A stretch of 64,000 nucleotides of DNA, from NCBI GenBank assembly GCA_036365455.1, contig JAWQUS010000007.1, forward strand, positions 18,554,001 to 18,618,000, given 5' to 3'. Numbering within the stretch: the first letter of the stretch is position 1; each line of letters begins with the position of its first letter. Positions 9,541 to 18,562 of the stretch are shown one piece after another. Both the position numbers and the translations under genes were made by a program. Below the pieces are notes generated by a model, which had not been told where the DNA came from, did no database searches, and saw only the letters and a list, made by a program, of their open reading frames with translations. This stretch comes from Macrosoma leucophasiata. Its lineage: Eukaryota; Arthropoda; Insecta; Lepidoptera; Hedylidae.

Positions 9541-9808
9541 GTTGATTATTATACTAAAAAAAACTAGTCACATATCACAATGTGGCTATAATTGTTTTTA
9601 TACATATATATAAAAGTTATACAAAGTATTTTCAAAACGAATGTATTTCGTCTCTGCCATTATCCATTCATTATAATAAAACAAATATGTAGCACAAGTA
9701 ATAAATGGCACTATAAAATATAAAATCAGCAGACGCTTCTTGAATAATTGCGCTTAATTCCGAATAATAAGTTAATACACATTACATTAAAATTGATCGC
9801 GTAGGGTT

Positions 9809-9832
9809 AAGCTTAGGTATATACCTAAGCTT
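9809..9832. repeat. 24-bp perfect palindrome
   Basis: AAGCTTAGGTAT followed directly by ATACCTAAGCTT, with no spacer. It lies just before the first copy of the 157-bp direct repeat. Confidence 0.9.
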
Positions 9833-9837
9833 TACTA

Positions 9838-9994
9838 GATTTTTTTCCATCTTAGGTATTAAATAAATCAGTACCGAGAGAAAGAAGAACTAAGTCAATT
9901 TTTTCTTTCCATTTTTCTTTAAATAAACTAGTGCGAGTTATACAAAATTACATTCGAATGACTTCATCGCGTTGTTCGAAATATGTTTTAACAC
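9838..9994. repeat. 157-bp direct repeat, copy 1
   Basis: It matches 10590-10746 at most positions (ATCTTAGGTATTAAATAAAT at one end, CGAAATATGTTTTAACAC at the other). It contains AAGTCAATTTTTTCTTTCC, the same tail found on the SINEs at 50033 and 60368. Confidence 0.85.
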
Positions 9995-10589
9995 TGTAAT
10001 GTAATGTAACTTTTACTATGTAATTGCGTATCGGACATATTTAACAAAAGTAGAAACAGTAACGTAAAATATTGTTCAGAACAACTGTGAAACAACGATT
10101 CTTTGTGATGACAATTTTCAATTTGTGTCGTTACGCTTGACTAGAATTTGATGGTGCTAAATAAATATGTGTGCATTTTTTATAACTTTATACGGTTTTT
10201 GTGATCCATGAATTGTTTATCCTGTTTTTAGTGAACGTTGATATCGTTAAGCACAATATTTTTTGCTTACCGCGGCTTAAACGATGTAGGTAGGTACTTA
10301 TTTCTATGATATCTGTTAATTTAGCTAACCCGTCATGGAACGTGAAATAGCCGGCGGCTACGGAACAATTGCAAATCAATTGTTATATTTTTCTCATATT
10401 TTGACGGGTCAAACATTTTTATATAGTAAATAATGCACCAAACTTCAAAAATAAAATGCTTTACCGCAATACTGGAGATATTTTTTTTACATGCTATTAA
10501 AAGTTTGACACATATATAATAATAGTTAGAGATTCCTTAATCATGCTAGTTGTAATTTAAAAACAATTTACCTAAATACTGGAAAGATA

Positions 10590-10746
10590 TAGATTTTTTC
10601 CCGTCTTAGGTATTAAATAAATCAGTGCCGAGAGAAAGAAGAACTAAGTCAATTTTTGCTTTCCATTGTTCTTAAATAAACTAGTGCGAGTTATACAAAA
10701 TTACATTCGAATGACTTCATCGCGTTTTCGAAATATGTTTGAACAC
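10590..10746. repeat. 157-bp direct repeat, copy 2
   Basis: Second copy, about 750 bp downstream of the first and in the same orientation. It differs by scattered substitutions and short indels in the T-rich stretch. Flanking sequences are unrelated. Confidence 0.85.
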
Positions 10747-10749
10747 GAC

Positions 10750-11815
10750 ATAGTGCTTGTTGTCCTACTGTCGAAGTGTGTACCTAAGTAGCATGACTAT
10801 CGTGCTGAGATTTTCCATAAAAAATGTAAGTGGTTGTTATACATAGATAAAGTCGCACTATGCATAATATGTATACTGCTTGATCATGTGTATCTCATTA
10901 ATTGTTCTATCACACCTATTAAGGTCATAACAATCATAACAATATAATATGTTCAATTGGTGATTCAAACAACATGCATCAATCACCATGTCATGGATTT
11001 CAGTATGGTGGTGGTACAGTGATTTATTGATTGGGTTATAAATGGGATGCACTAAAAAAATTGCCTAAAAAACATGTATTAGTTCTAATATGGTTCTATC
11101 AACTTGTCTCACCAACACATTTCGTATTATTTGCTGATAAAATCTAAAGCAGACTAAGTTAATTGTAGGGTATGTATTAAGTAAGTGCGCGAAAATTGAT
11201 AAATTGCTGTAAAGTTATTTCATGTTTATAATTATTAAAACCCGTTGTAGAATCATTCCTAAAGATATTTTGTAGTTAAGTTTGCCCGATAGTGCGATTG
11301 GTATGTGAGATGATTGGGTACGTTAAAAGTATGTAATTACGCTATTTAATTACGGACCAATTACTAGTAAGTATAGAGTGAGTTTTGTTTAGTTTAGTTA
11401 ACTGTTAAATTTGTCTGGAATATTTCAATCAACAACGGTAAAGAATAGGTATATTTAAAAATAGAGGATATACTTAGTAAAAATGCACAAAGGTATGTGT
11501 TCAGTATTTTTGGTACTTACTTAATTTATTGTTAAATAAATAATGCTCGAATCATGTCTACAGTATCGCCACATATTATTTTGCGTAGGTTACAAATAAA
11601 CAATATGTTTATTTGTAATACTTGATCAACTATTAATATTTTCGTAATTTCATCAAAACTTTGTTATTGATTTGTCTGATATTTCATTCAGAAATCACTT
11701 TGTAAACATAAATAAACGTAGTTCCGAATCCGAAAATTCTTAATTGTGAAGTGGAAAGTATCGATAAAGAAATACTAGTGTTAAATTTTTTTACCGAAAA
11801 ATGTTACTTAAAAAA
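10750..11815. other. AT-rich non-coding, nothing recognised
   Basis: No ORF, RNA gene or known repeat recognised. Confidence 0.35.
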
Positions 11816-11819
11816 GTCA

Positions 11820-11965
11820 CCCCCTTATTCATAAACGAATTTTAGCTAAAGTGTTGCTAATCTCTGCTTTGTCCTTTTCTATCCTGCACATTTGACAATG
11901 CAACTGACAAAGGCAAGGCATTCTATAGCTAAAACGTATCTTATGTACGTTTATGAATAAGGGGG
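11820..11965. mobile_element. 146-bp MITE with 18-bp perfect terminal inverted repeats
   Basis: The left end CCCCCTTATTCATAAACG (11820-11837) and right end CGTTTATGAATAAGGGGG (11948-11965) are exact reverse complements. A diverged second copy lies at 40456-40602. The internal sequence is shared (GTTGCTAATCTC, TTTGACAATGCAACTGACAA). No clear target duplication. Confidence 0.85.
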
Positions 11966-12181
11966 TTAGTATTTATTATCGGGGGTAGCAGTGAAATAAA
12001 TTGGACACGTTTTGAATTCCCTTGCATTTAAATTAAATTAATAATTTAAATAACAATCTATTTCACTGAATATTTATGAATATATTTTGTATGTAACACT
12101 ATTTACCTGCTGGCATTTATAAATCCTTCAAACTTTTCTGATATCTGAGTCTGAACACTGAACTTAACACACACTTTAAAA

Positions 12182-12916
12182 ATGGAGTCTTTCAAGGGGT
12201 CTTTGAGTGCACTGGCTGATATGTTTAATGCTAGGATGGAGGAATTCCAAAAGGAGCTCAAGAATGGTCCGCCACCATCCGAAACTTCATCCATACTGGT
12301 ATCTGATTTCTCAGCATTCCGATCATTTATATTGTCTGCGCTCAGTACACTTCAACATCAAGTGGATTTTCTGGCTCTTGAAGTAGATCGGCAAGAAACT
12401 GCAAGGCGGAGAAAAATGCTCATGCTCCACGGGGTACCAGAGAATAAAGATGAAGACACAGCGTGTGTGGTTGCAGAGCTTGTGACTGGTAAGCTGTCAA
12501 TTCCCAACTTTACAAGTAATTGCATTAGCCGGTCACATCGCATGGGTCAACAAGGTGACAAACCCCGACCTATTGTTGTAAAGTTCAGGGAAAGTTTGGT
12601 ACGAGACAAAGTGTGGTTCTCTAAAACTAAATTAAAGGGTTCGGGGGTCACACAGTCGGAATTTTTAACGAAGAGGCGTCACGACATTTTCATCGAGGCT
12701 CGTCGACGACTAGGAGTAAACCGCTGCTGGACCAAGGACGGTGTAATCCATCTCATCGCTGTTGATGGTACGCGACATCGTGTTGAAAGTCGTGCGGAAT
12801 TAAATAACGTCTTGACCGCGACGACTGAAGCAGCTCCTCGACCAGCAGTAGTGACAAATCCACCCGCCGACAAGACCGCTGGTGTCCGACCCAAAAGGAA
12901 CATTTCGAAGAAATGA
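12182..12916 (+). CDS. LINE ORF1 protein, RNA-binding type with coiled coil
   Basis: 244 residues, probably a nucleic-acid-binding chaperone that packages the element's RNA. The N-terminal part (about residues 1-85) is helical and heptad-like and could form a coiled coil. It leads into RRKMLMLHGVPE (about 78-89), which looks like the first strand of an RRM-like fold, then SRSHRMGQQ and KPRPIVVKF, typical of insect ORF1 proteins with an RRM plus C-terminal domain. The tail is basic (RPKRNISKK). There are no CCHC zinc knuckles, unlike the Jockey ORF1 at 21522-23409. The start is the first ATG in good context (AAAATGG). ORF2 follows 609 nt downstream. The structure is inferred from sequence pattern only. 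Confidence 0.75.
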   Translation: MESFKGSLSALADMFNARMEEFQKELKNGPPPSETSSILVSDFSAFRSFILSALSTLQHQVDFLALEVDRQETARRRKMLMLHGVPENKDEDTACVVAELVTGKLSIPNFTSNCISRSHRMGQQGDKPRPIVVKFRESLVRDKVWFSKTKLKGSGVTQSEFLTKRRHDIFIEARRRLGVNRCWTKDGVIHLIAVDGTRHRVESRAELNNVLTATTEAAPRPAVVTNPPADKTAGVRPKRNISKK

Positions 12917-13525
12917 ATGAGTGTTATCCTATTCACATTTAGTTGACTTTTCTCTTACTCTTCAAATCTTAATATTGGGTTACCCACTGAACTTGTTTAG
13001 ATTTATTTGATGGATTTGATTGTTGTTTTGTTTCAATGTTTTATGTCACTTTGTCAAATGTCATTATTCTTGTGTTGACATTTTATATATATTTTTTTTT
13101 ATTTTAATTAATGTCTATGGTTATTAAGCTGGCCTTACACGATACAACAAAGTCATCGTTGTTAGCTTACTTTTCTTAATTTATTTTTTCTCTTTTTTGT
13201 TTATAAAGTTTTGTTCTGTTTTATTATTCTGTATACAATAATAGTTTACATAAGTGTTTGAAGTCTGCCTGGTCGTTAAAATATTTATTCTTTTTTTTTT
13301 AACTAATCTAGACATCTGTATTGTGTTGTTAGCCTAACTTACTTGAAACAGTACGTGATGATACATTTTTACCTTTTAAGTTTAAATTTTTGTTGTCATT
13401 TTTGCCAGCGGGTGATAAATAGTTAGTTTTTAATTTTACTTATTATTATAATTTTATTTTAATTATTATTTTTAATTATTTTAAGTTTTTATTTGTATTT
13501 TTGTTAACAACAACAACAACAACGT
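12917..13525 (+). other. inter-ORF region of the CR1/L2-group LINE
   Basis: 609 nt, T-rich, stops in all forward frames. It ends in (AAC)6 at 13506-13523, two bases before the ORF2 ATG. Many LINEs have overlapping or nearly adjacent ORFs, so the length is notable. Confidence 0.7.
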
Positions 13526-16465
13526 ATGTGTTCTGTTAGTGATAATGAGGATAATGGATCGTTTTGTGATTTTCTTTCTGTTTCTTCTTCGGATAGTATC
13601 GATAGTTTTCATAGCCTGCCTTCCCTCTCTTCTACGCTTGACACGAATTTTTCTGATGTGATTAAAAATTTTAATATAGTACACATTAATGCCCAGAGTA
13701 TTCCAGCACACTATCCCGACTTGTTGGCTTCATTTGCAGACGCTCACCTCCACGCAATCCTTGTTTCAGAATCTTGGTTAAAACCATGTCTCCCCTCAAC
13801 TTCTTATGCCTTACCTGGTTTTCATCTCATTCGTCATGACCGCAGCGATCGCGGTGGAGGTGGAGTGGCTATATATCTCCGTTCCCATATTCCATTTTCT
13901 GTAGTACATAAATCGCCTGATCCTAATAATGGAGCGGAACACTTATTCATCGAAATTATTTTTGCAAAAACTAAACTTCTCCTTGGTGTTTTTTACAGCC
14001 CCTCTTTAGCAGTAGACTATTTTTCTTCTTTTGAAATTCTTTTAGAAAATATTATATCTTCATACGATCATACTGTCATTATGGGCGATTTTAACACATG
14101 TCTCCTGAAAAATGACACGAGATCGACTCGTCTTAAATCAGTAGTTGACTCTGTGAATCTCCATCTTCTCCCACTTTCTGCAACTCACTTTTTCCCTAAT
14201 TGTTCTCCCTCACTTCTTGATCTAATTATTGTATCTAACCCTGATCACGTGGCTAAATTTGGTCAATGTCCTTCCAACGCTTTCTCTTATCACGACCTTC
14301 TTTATGCATCTTATAAAATACGTCCCCCTAAAAGTAAATCTCGCATTCTTTTACAACGTAATTTTCGTGGAATAGATGTGAACAAACTTCGAGATGATGC
14401 ATCTAAAATTGATTGGACTGTTGTTTCTAGTGCTACTGACATCAATGAGCAAGTCGCAATCTTTAATTCTTTACTTATTCAATTGTTTGATGTACACGCT
14501 CCTATTCGTCCAGTAAAAGTTAAGCATCTTCCTGCTCCCTGGCTCACTGACGAAATTAAACACGCTATGTCTAAAAGAAACAAAGCCAAAGCCAGATTTA
14601 AACTTTTTCCGACCGAAATTAATCACAGTAAATATAAACTTCTTCGAAATCGCTGCAACAAGATGTGTAGAGATGCACAACGACGCTATATTCATTCCTC
14701 TGTCCAAAATGTAGACCCTGCTAAGGCATGGCGATTTCTGAGAACTTTGGGAGTTGGGAAAAAATTGTCTAATTCTCTTCCTTGTGACCTAGATCCTGAT
14801 CTTTTGATTCAGTTTTTTTCCTCTGCGTCTCCTTGTGATGATTTGATAAAAATCAATACCTTAAATGAGCTTTCACGTCTTCCCACTCCTGACTTTCCTG
14901 CCTTTTCATTATGTCAAGTGTGTGATCGTGATGTTGTGAGGATCATTCAGGATATAGATTCTAATGCGGTCGGTAGTGATGGAATTAGTCGTAATATGAT
15001 CCTTCCTCTTCTTGAATTCCTCGCTCCTGTTATCACTTCAATCATGAACTCCTCTATCACTTCCTGCTCGTTTCCAAATATTTGGAAAGATGCCAACATT
15101 ATTCCTCTACCTAAAAAAACCAATCCTGTCTCTTGTTCCGATTATCGCCCTATTTCAATCCTTCCTCTATTATCCAAGCTTTTAGAACGCCTTATCCACA
15201 CCCAACTAAATTCCTTTCTTGCCAAGCATGCAATCCTAAATCCCCTCCAATCCGGTTTCCGCACTGGTCATAGTACGACTACTGCCTTAATTAAAATCAC
15301 TGATGACATTCGGTGTGGTATGGATAAACAACTGTTTACTGTGTTGACATTGCTGGACTTCAGCAATGCCTTTAACACCGTAGACTTTGACATTTTGTTG
15401 GCTATCCTGCGTTCTCATAACATATCTCCGAATACAATTGACTGGTTTCGTAGTTACTTGTGTGGACGCCGGCAACGTTTGCAGACAGGAGAACGTTTCT
15501 CTTCTTGGTGCACAACCTATGCTGGTGTCCCGCAAGGTGGCGTGTTGTCCCCTCTGCTTTTCGCTATTTTTATAAACTCCCTTATTCAATATATTTCTTC
15601 TCTCTACCACTTGTATGCAGACGATGTTCAAATATATGTACAGACTTCTCTAGATGATCTGCCTAGAGCTATTGCCGCATTAAATGAAGATCTATCAAAT
15701 ATTCTGAAGTGGAGCATTTCGTTTGGCTTGAAATTGAATCCATCTAAAACGCAGTTGATACTATTTGGTAGCTCTAGGATAATTCATAGGATTGATTGGA
15801 AAACATTGCCTAATGTTGTATTTGATGGCCATATCATTCCATTTAGTGACACTGTTAAGAATTTGGGGATCACTATGGATCGGTGTTTGTCATGGACTCC
15901 ACAGATTAGTCAGGTGAGCAGAAAGATGTTTGCTGCGGTTAGTTCTTTGAGAAGATTGCAATATTTCTTGCCTATCTCCACGAAAATTGAATTAGTAAAT
16001 TCATTACTTTTTCCTATTTTTGATTATGCCGACGTCTGCTATTTGAATCTAACACAGGAGCAACTTAACAAATTAGAGCGACTTCAAAATTTGTGTATTA
16101 GGTTCATATTTGGATTACGCAAATATGACCATATTTCCAACTTCCGTAAACAGCTCAAATGGCTCCCGATCCATCTTCGCCGGAATACTCATGTTTTATC
16201 TCTTCTCTTTGGCATTTTGTTCAACCCACAAACTCCCACCTATTTAAAGGAACGATTCGACTACCTTTATCTTTCTAAAACTAATTACCTTCGTTCTACA
16301 CATAACTTAAAGCTAAAAATTCCCTCCCATTCAACCGATTTTTTGGCGAAATCCTTCACCGTGTCAGCTGTTCGTCTGTGGAATGCTCTCCCCTTGTCTG
16401 TGCGTCAAGCTCAGACAGTTCAAACTTTTAAAATTCGTGTGAAAGAGTATTATATGAATCTTTAA
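13526..16465 (+). CDS. LINE ORF2: endonuclease and reverse transcriptase
   Basis: 979 residues. A 50-residue Ser/Asp-rich leader precedes the apurinic-type endonuclease: HINAQS, SESWL (catalytic Glu), GGGGVAIYLR, GDFNTC and SYHDLLY. The last is SYH where the canonical motif is SDH; this may be a lineage habit or damage. The RT domain follows: SDGISRNMI, DYRPISILPLLSKLLERL, TLLDFSNAFNTVD (first catalytic Asp), GVPQGGVLSPLLFAIF, and YADD, the catalytic pair, at about residues 699-702. The C-terminal region has no RNase H. No stop or frameshift interrupts it. It nicks target DNA and primes reverse transcription on it. The ATG follows an (AAC)6 tract. Confidence 0.9.
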   Translation: MCSVSDNEDNGSFCDFLSVSSSDSIDSFHSLPSLSSTLDTNFSDVIKNFNIVHINAQSIPAHYPDLLASFADAHLHAILVSESWLKPCLPSTSYALPGFHLIRHDRSDRGGGGVAIYLRSHIPFSVVHKSPDPNNGAEHLFIEIIFAKTKLLLGVFYSPSLAVDYFSSFEILLENIISSYDHTVIMGDFNTCLLKNDTRSTRLKSVVDSVNLHLLPLSATHFFPNCSPSLLDLIIVSNPDHVAKFGQCPSNAFSYHDLLYASYKIRPPKSKSRILLQRNFRGIDVNKLRDDASKIDWTVVSSATDINEQVAIFNSLLIQLFDVHAPIRPVKVKHLPAPWLTDEIKHAMSKRNKAKARFKLFPTEINHSKYKLLRNRCNKMCRDAQRRYIHSSVQNVDPAKAWRFLRTLGVGKKLSNSLPCDLDPDLLIQFFSSASPCDDLIKINTLNELSRLPTPDFPAFSLCQVCDRDVVRIIQDIDSNAVGSDGISRNMILPLLEFLAPVITSIMNSSITSCSFPNIWKDANIIPLPKKTNPVSCSDYRPISILPLLSKLLERLIHTQLNSFLAKHAILNPLQSGFRTGHSTTTALIKITDDIRCGMDKQLFTVLTLLDFSNAFNTVDFDILLAILRSHNISPNTIDWFRSYLCGRRQRLQTGERFSSWCTTYAGVPQGGVLSPLLFAIFINSLIQYISSLYHLYADDVQIYVQTSLDDLPRAIAALNEDLSNILKWSISFGLKLNPSKTQLILFGSSRIIHRIDWKTLPNVVFDGHIIPFSDTVKNLGITMDRCLSWTPQISQVSRKMFAAVSSLRRLQYFLPISTKIELVNSLLFPIFDYADVCYLNLTQEQLNKLERLQNLCIRFIFGLRKYDHISNFRKQLKWLPIHLRRNTHVLSLLFGILFNPQTPTYLKERFDYLYLSKTNYLRSTHNLKLKIPSHSTDFLAKSFTVSAVRLWNALPLSVRQAQTVQTFKIRVKEYYMNL

Positions 16466-16807
16466 TCGTTCCATTTTTCTCTCTTTCTTGTTTTTTGTAT
16501 CTATCTATCCTGTTATCCTTATTTTCATTTTATTGTATCTTACTATATTATGTAACTATCTCTATCTTCTTTCTTCCTTGTGTGTTTATTGTTGTAGTTT
16601 TTTTTTTTTTTTTTTCATGTCTTGTTGTTGTGTTTTTGTGTTTTGATTATTCTTTTTTTTTTGCGTTTAGTACACCCCTGTTGTTTTGTTTTTTTTTGTT
16701 TAATCCTACAATGTTGGTTGCCTGGAAGAAATCGCTGTGCAGCGATAAGGCCGCCATTTGTGCCATTTCCTTGTTTTTAATCTTTAATATGTTTTATTTG
16801 TGTGTAC

Positions 16808-16845
16808 AATAAAGAGTATTGTATTGTATTGTATTGTATTGTATT
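16808..16845 (+). terminator. polyadenylation signal and (GTATT)6 tail of the LINE
   Basis: AATAAA at 16808-16813 is followed by GTATT repeated six times (16816-16845), the 3' terminus of the element. Confidence 0.75.
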
Positions 16846-16868
16846 TACACTAGCTACAAAAAACAAGA

Positions 16869-16905
16869 TCGAAATTAATGACTTGGGAACTGTCATTAAT
16901 TTCGA
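16869..16905. repeat. 14-bp perfect inverted repeat, 9-nt loop
   Basis: Arms 16869-16882 (TCGAAATTAATGAC) and 16892-16905, loop TTGGGAACT. It lies about 24 bp after the LINE tail. Confidence 0.85.
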
Positions 16906-16909
16906 CCGA

Positions 16910-17690
16910 GATTGAAAGAAATGTTCGTAAGAAATCTCACTACTTCAAGTTTCACAGTATCATAGTTATAATTTTTGAAATAAAAAATTTAAATCATTTG
17001 ATTCGGGATTTTCGGTTGCAGAACGATTCAAATTTTGTACTCTACGAACTCTACTTAAAAAATGTGAATATAAATATTACCTAGAAAATGTTGAAGATTA
17101 ATTATTTAAAAAAATATTTTATAATTAGGAAAATTAAAAAAAAATAATATAGTTTGTCTAACGTTATGTTCGACAGTGTTGTGAATAAAAGTAACATCTT
17201 GCGATGTAGATCAGCAGTAATAATTTATTTATCCTATAAATGTTTTGGACAATATTTACCACAGCAATGAATTTTGTACCTGATGCTAATCGTATATATT
17301 TTGTTATACAATTATACAAGTCAGAAAATAAAATTATAAATACGAACATCTGTTTCATTCCTTCAACTTCCATTGAAATTACAACTTTTGAAGACATTTG
17401 GAAAACGTGCGACAATTGCGTCGCGTTTAACTTTTGAAAGTTATAAAATTGCGGGGACGAGGATAACGTAAATAGTCAGGTGTGTGCGTGATTTACATTC
17501 TACCGCTGCTATTAAAGCTGAAGACTTGCTCCTTGTTGAATAGATGCACCTGGGGACATGGCGCGTGAGTTGATTTATTCCGTGGAATAACTCAGCAGTG
17601 GTAAAACTCCATATATACGAAATATGTGTGAAATGTGCAGTATTACTTAGAACCTAATCTGTTATTTTTATTTTTCGCAATAATACATGC
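16910..17690. other. AT-rich non-coding, nothing recognised
   Basis: Only short ORFs; no supported feature. Confidence 0.35.
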
Positions 17691-17700
17691 GAGTGGATAT

Positions 17701-17773
17701 TGACTTCGGGCAGAGATCGAACCTACCATCTAAGGATAACCAGTCCAGCCGCTTTACCATTAAGGGAAGCTCC
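17701..17773 (-). mobile_element. tRNA-like SINE head fragment
   Basis: The - strand reads GGAGCTTCCCTTAATGGTAA then AGCGGCTGGACTGG, a B-box-like GGTTCGATCTC and CCGAAGTCA. It is related to the heads at 50060-50140 and 60368-60445 but more diverged, with no tail. Confidence 0.6.
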
Positions 17774-18034
17774 AAAGAAGCGGCTGAAGGTTCTTACAAG
17801 TGTTATCATTATTACTAGATTTAGAAAACCTATTAATTTTCAAGATGTATCATCAAACTAATATGTGCACGCTCACTGAACAGTTTTCTATGAAGATCAT
17901 CGACGCGTCATAGTTTATAAACTTTATAATGCATCGACTCGACTTTAGGGCGTTACCTGCCTACATATTGTAATGTTTAACATTGGGCAAGTTCTACCGC
18001 AGATGCCTTGCTGAAGCTATTATTTTATGCTTTC

Positions 18035-18073
18035 ATGCGTCCAATTAGAGCATGGGGTCCTAATTGGACGCAT
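18035..18073. repeat. 14-bp perfect inverted repeat, 11-nt loop
   Basis: ATGCGTCCAATTAG (18035-18048) and CTAATTGGACGCAT (18060-18073). No repeat family was recognised around it. Confidence 0.85.
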
Positions 18074-18254
18074 TATCATCTAATCGGAATACGCCGGAGT
18101 GCTCCAACGTTTTCTCACAAATTGGATAATGCAACGGATCACCTACCCTGCGGTCGTGCAATGCATAGGAGCTTCATCTGAACAAGTTGAGTAAGTATCG
18201 TTACAGGAAGTAAGATACCTAAATAAGAAACAGTGTACTTTTAAGTAGTTTCAA

Positions 18255-18264
18255 TTTTGAGAGT

Positions 18265-18266
<2 letters not shown>
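18255..18266. repeat. target-site duplication of the Jockey LINE, 3' side
   Basis: TTTTGAGAGTCC, identical to 24286-24297; it directly abuts the poly(A) tail. Confidence 0.93.
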
Positions 18267-18298
<32 letters not shown>

Positions 18299-18562
18299 GT
18301 CGGGCTTTGTGTAGGCGGCCTGTCTCGAGACGGCACTAGTCTACTTCACCGGGCAATCGGCGAGCGCAGAGGGCGCTCCAGCCTAAAATTTTAGCGCAAC
18401 TGCCTAAGGGTGACCCATGCGGGTCCGTGCCTCGGCTTAGGACGTTGCGGAGAGACATATGAGACATATGCGATTATGGGCGTTGCAACTTTCGCTCTAC
18501 TCCATTCGGTTGGCGATAACCGGAATGTCATCGGCCTCGCGGGGCCGGAGATAGGGTCGGGA

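Larger units (their letters stand above)
12100..16845 (+). mobile_element. CR1/L2-group LINE with two open ORFs and (GTATT)6 tail
   Basis: The order is a short 5' region, ORF1 (12182-12916), a 609-nt AT-rich spacer, ORF2 (13526-16465), a T-rich 3' UTR, AATAAA (16808-16813) and six GTATT units (16816-16845). Ending in short tandem repeats instead of poly(A) is typical of the CR1/L2 superfamily. Both ORFs are open, so the copy is young and may be competent. The 5' boundary is a guess: no target duplication was found. The clade (Kiri, Daphne or another) needs a phylogeny. Confidence 0.8.
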
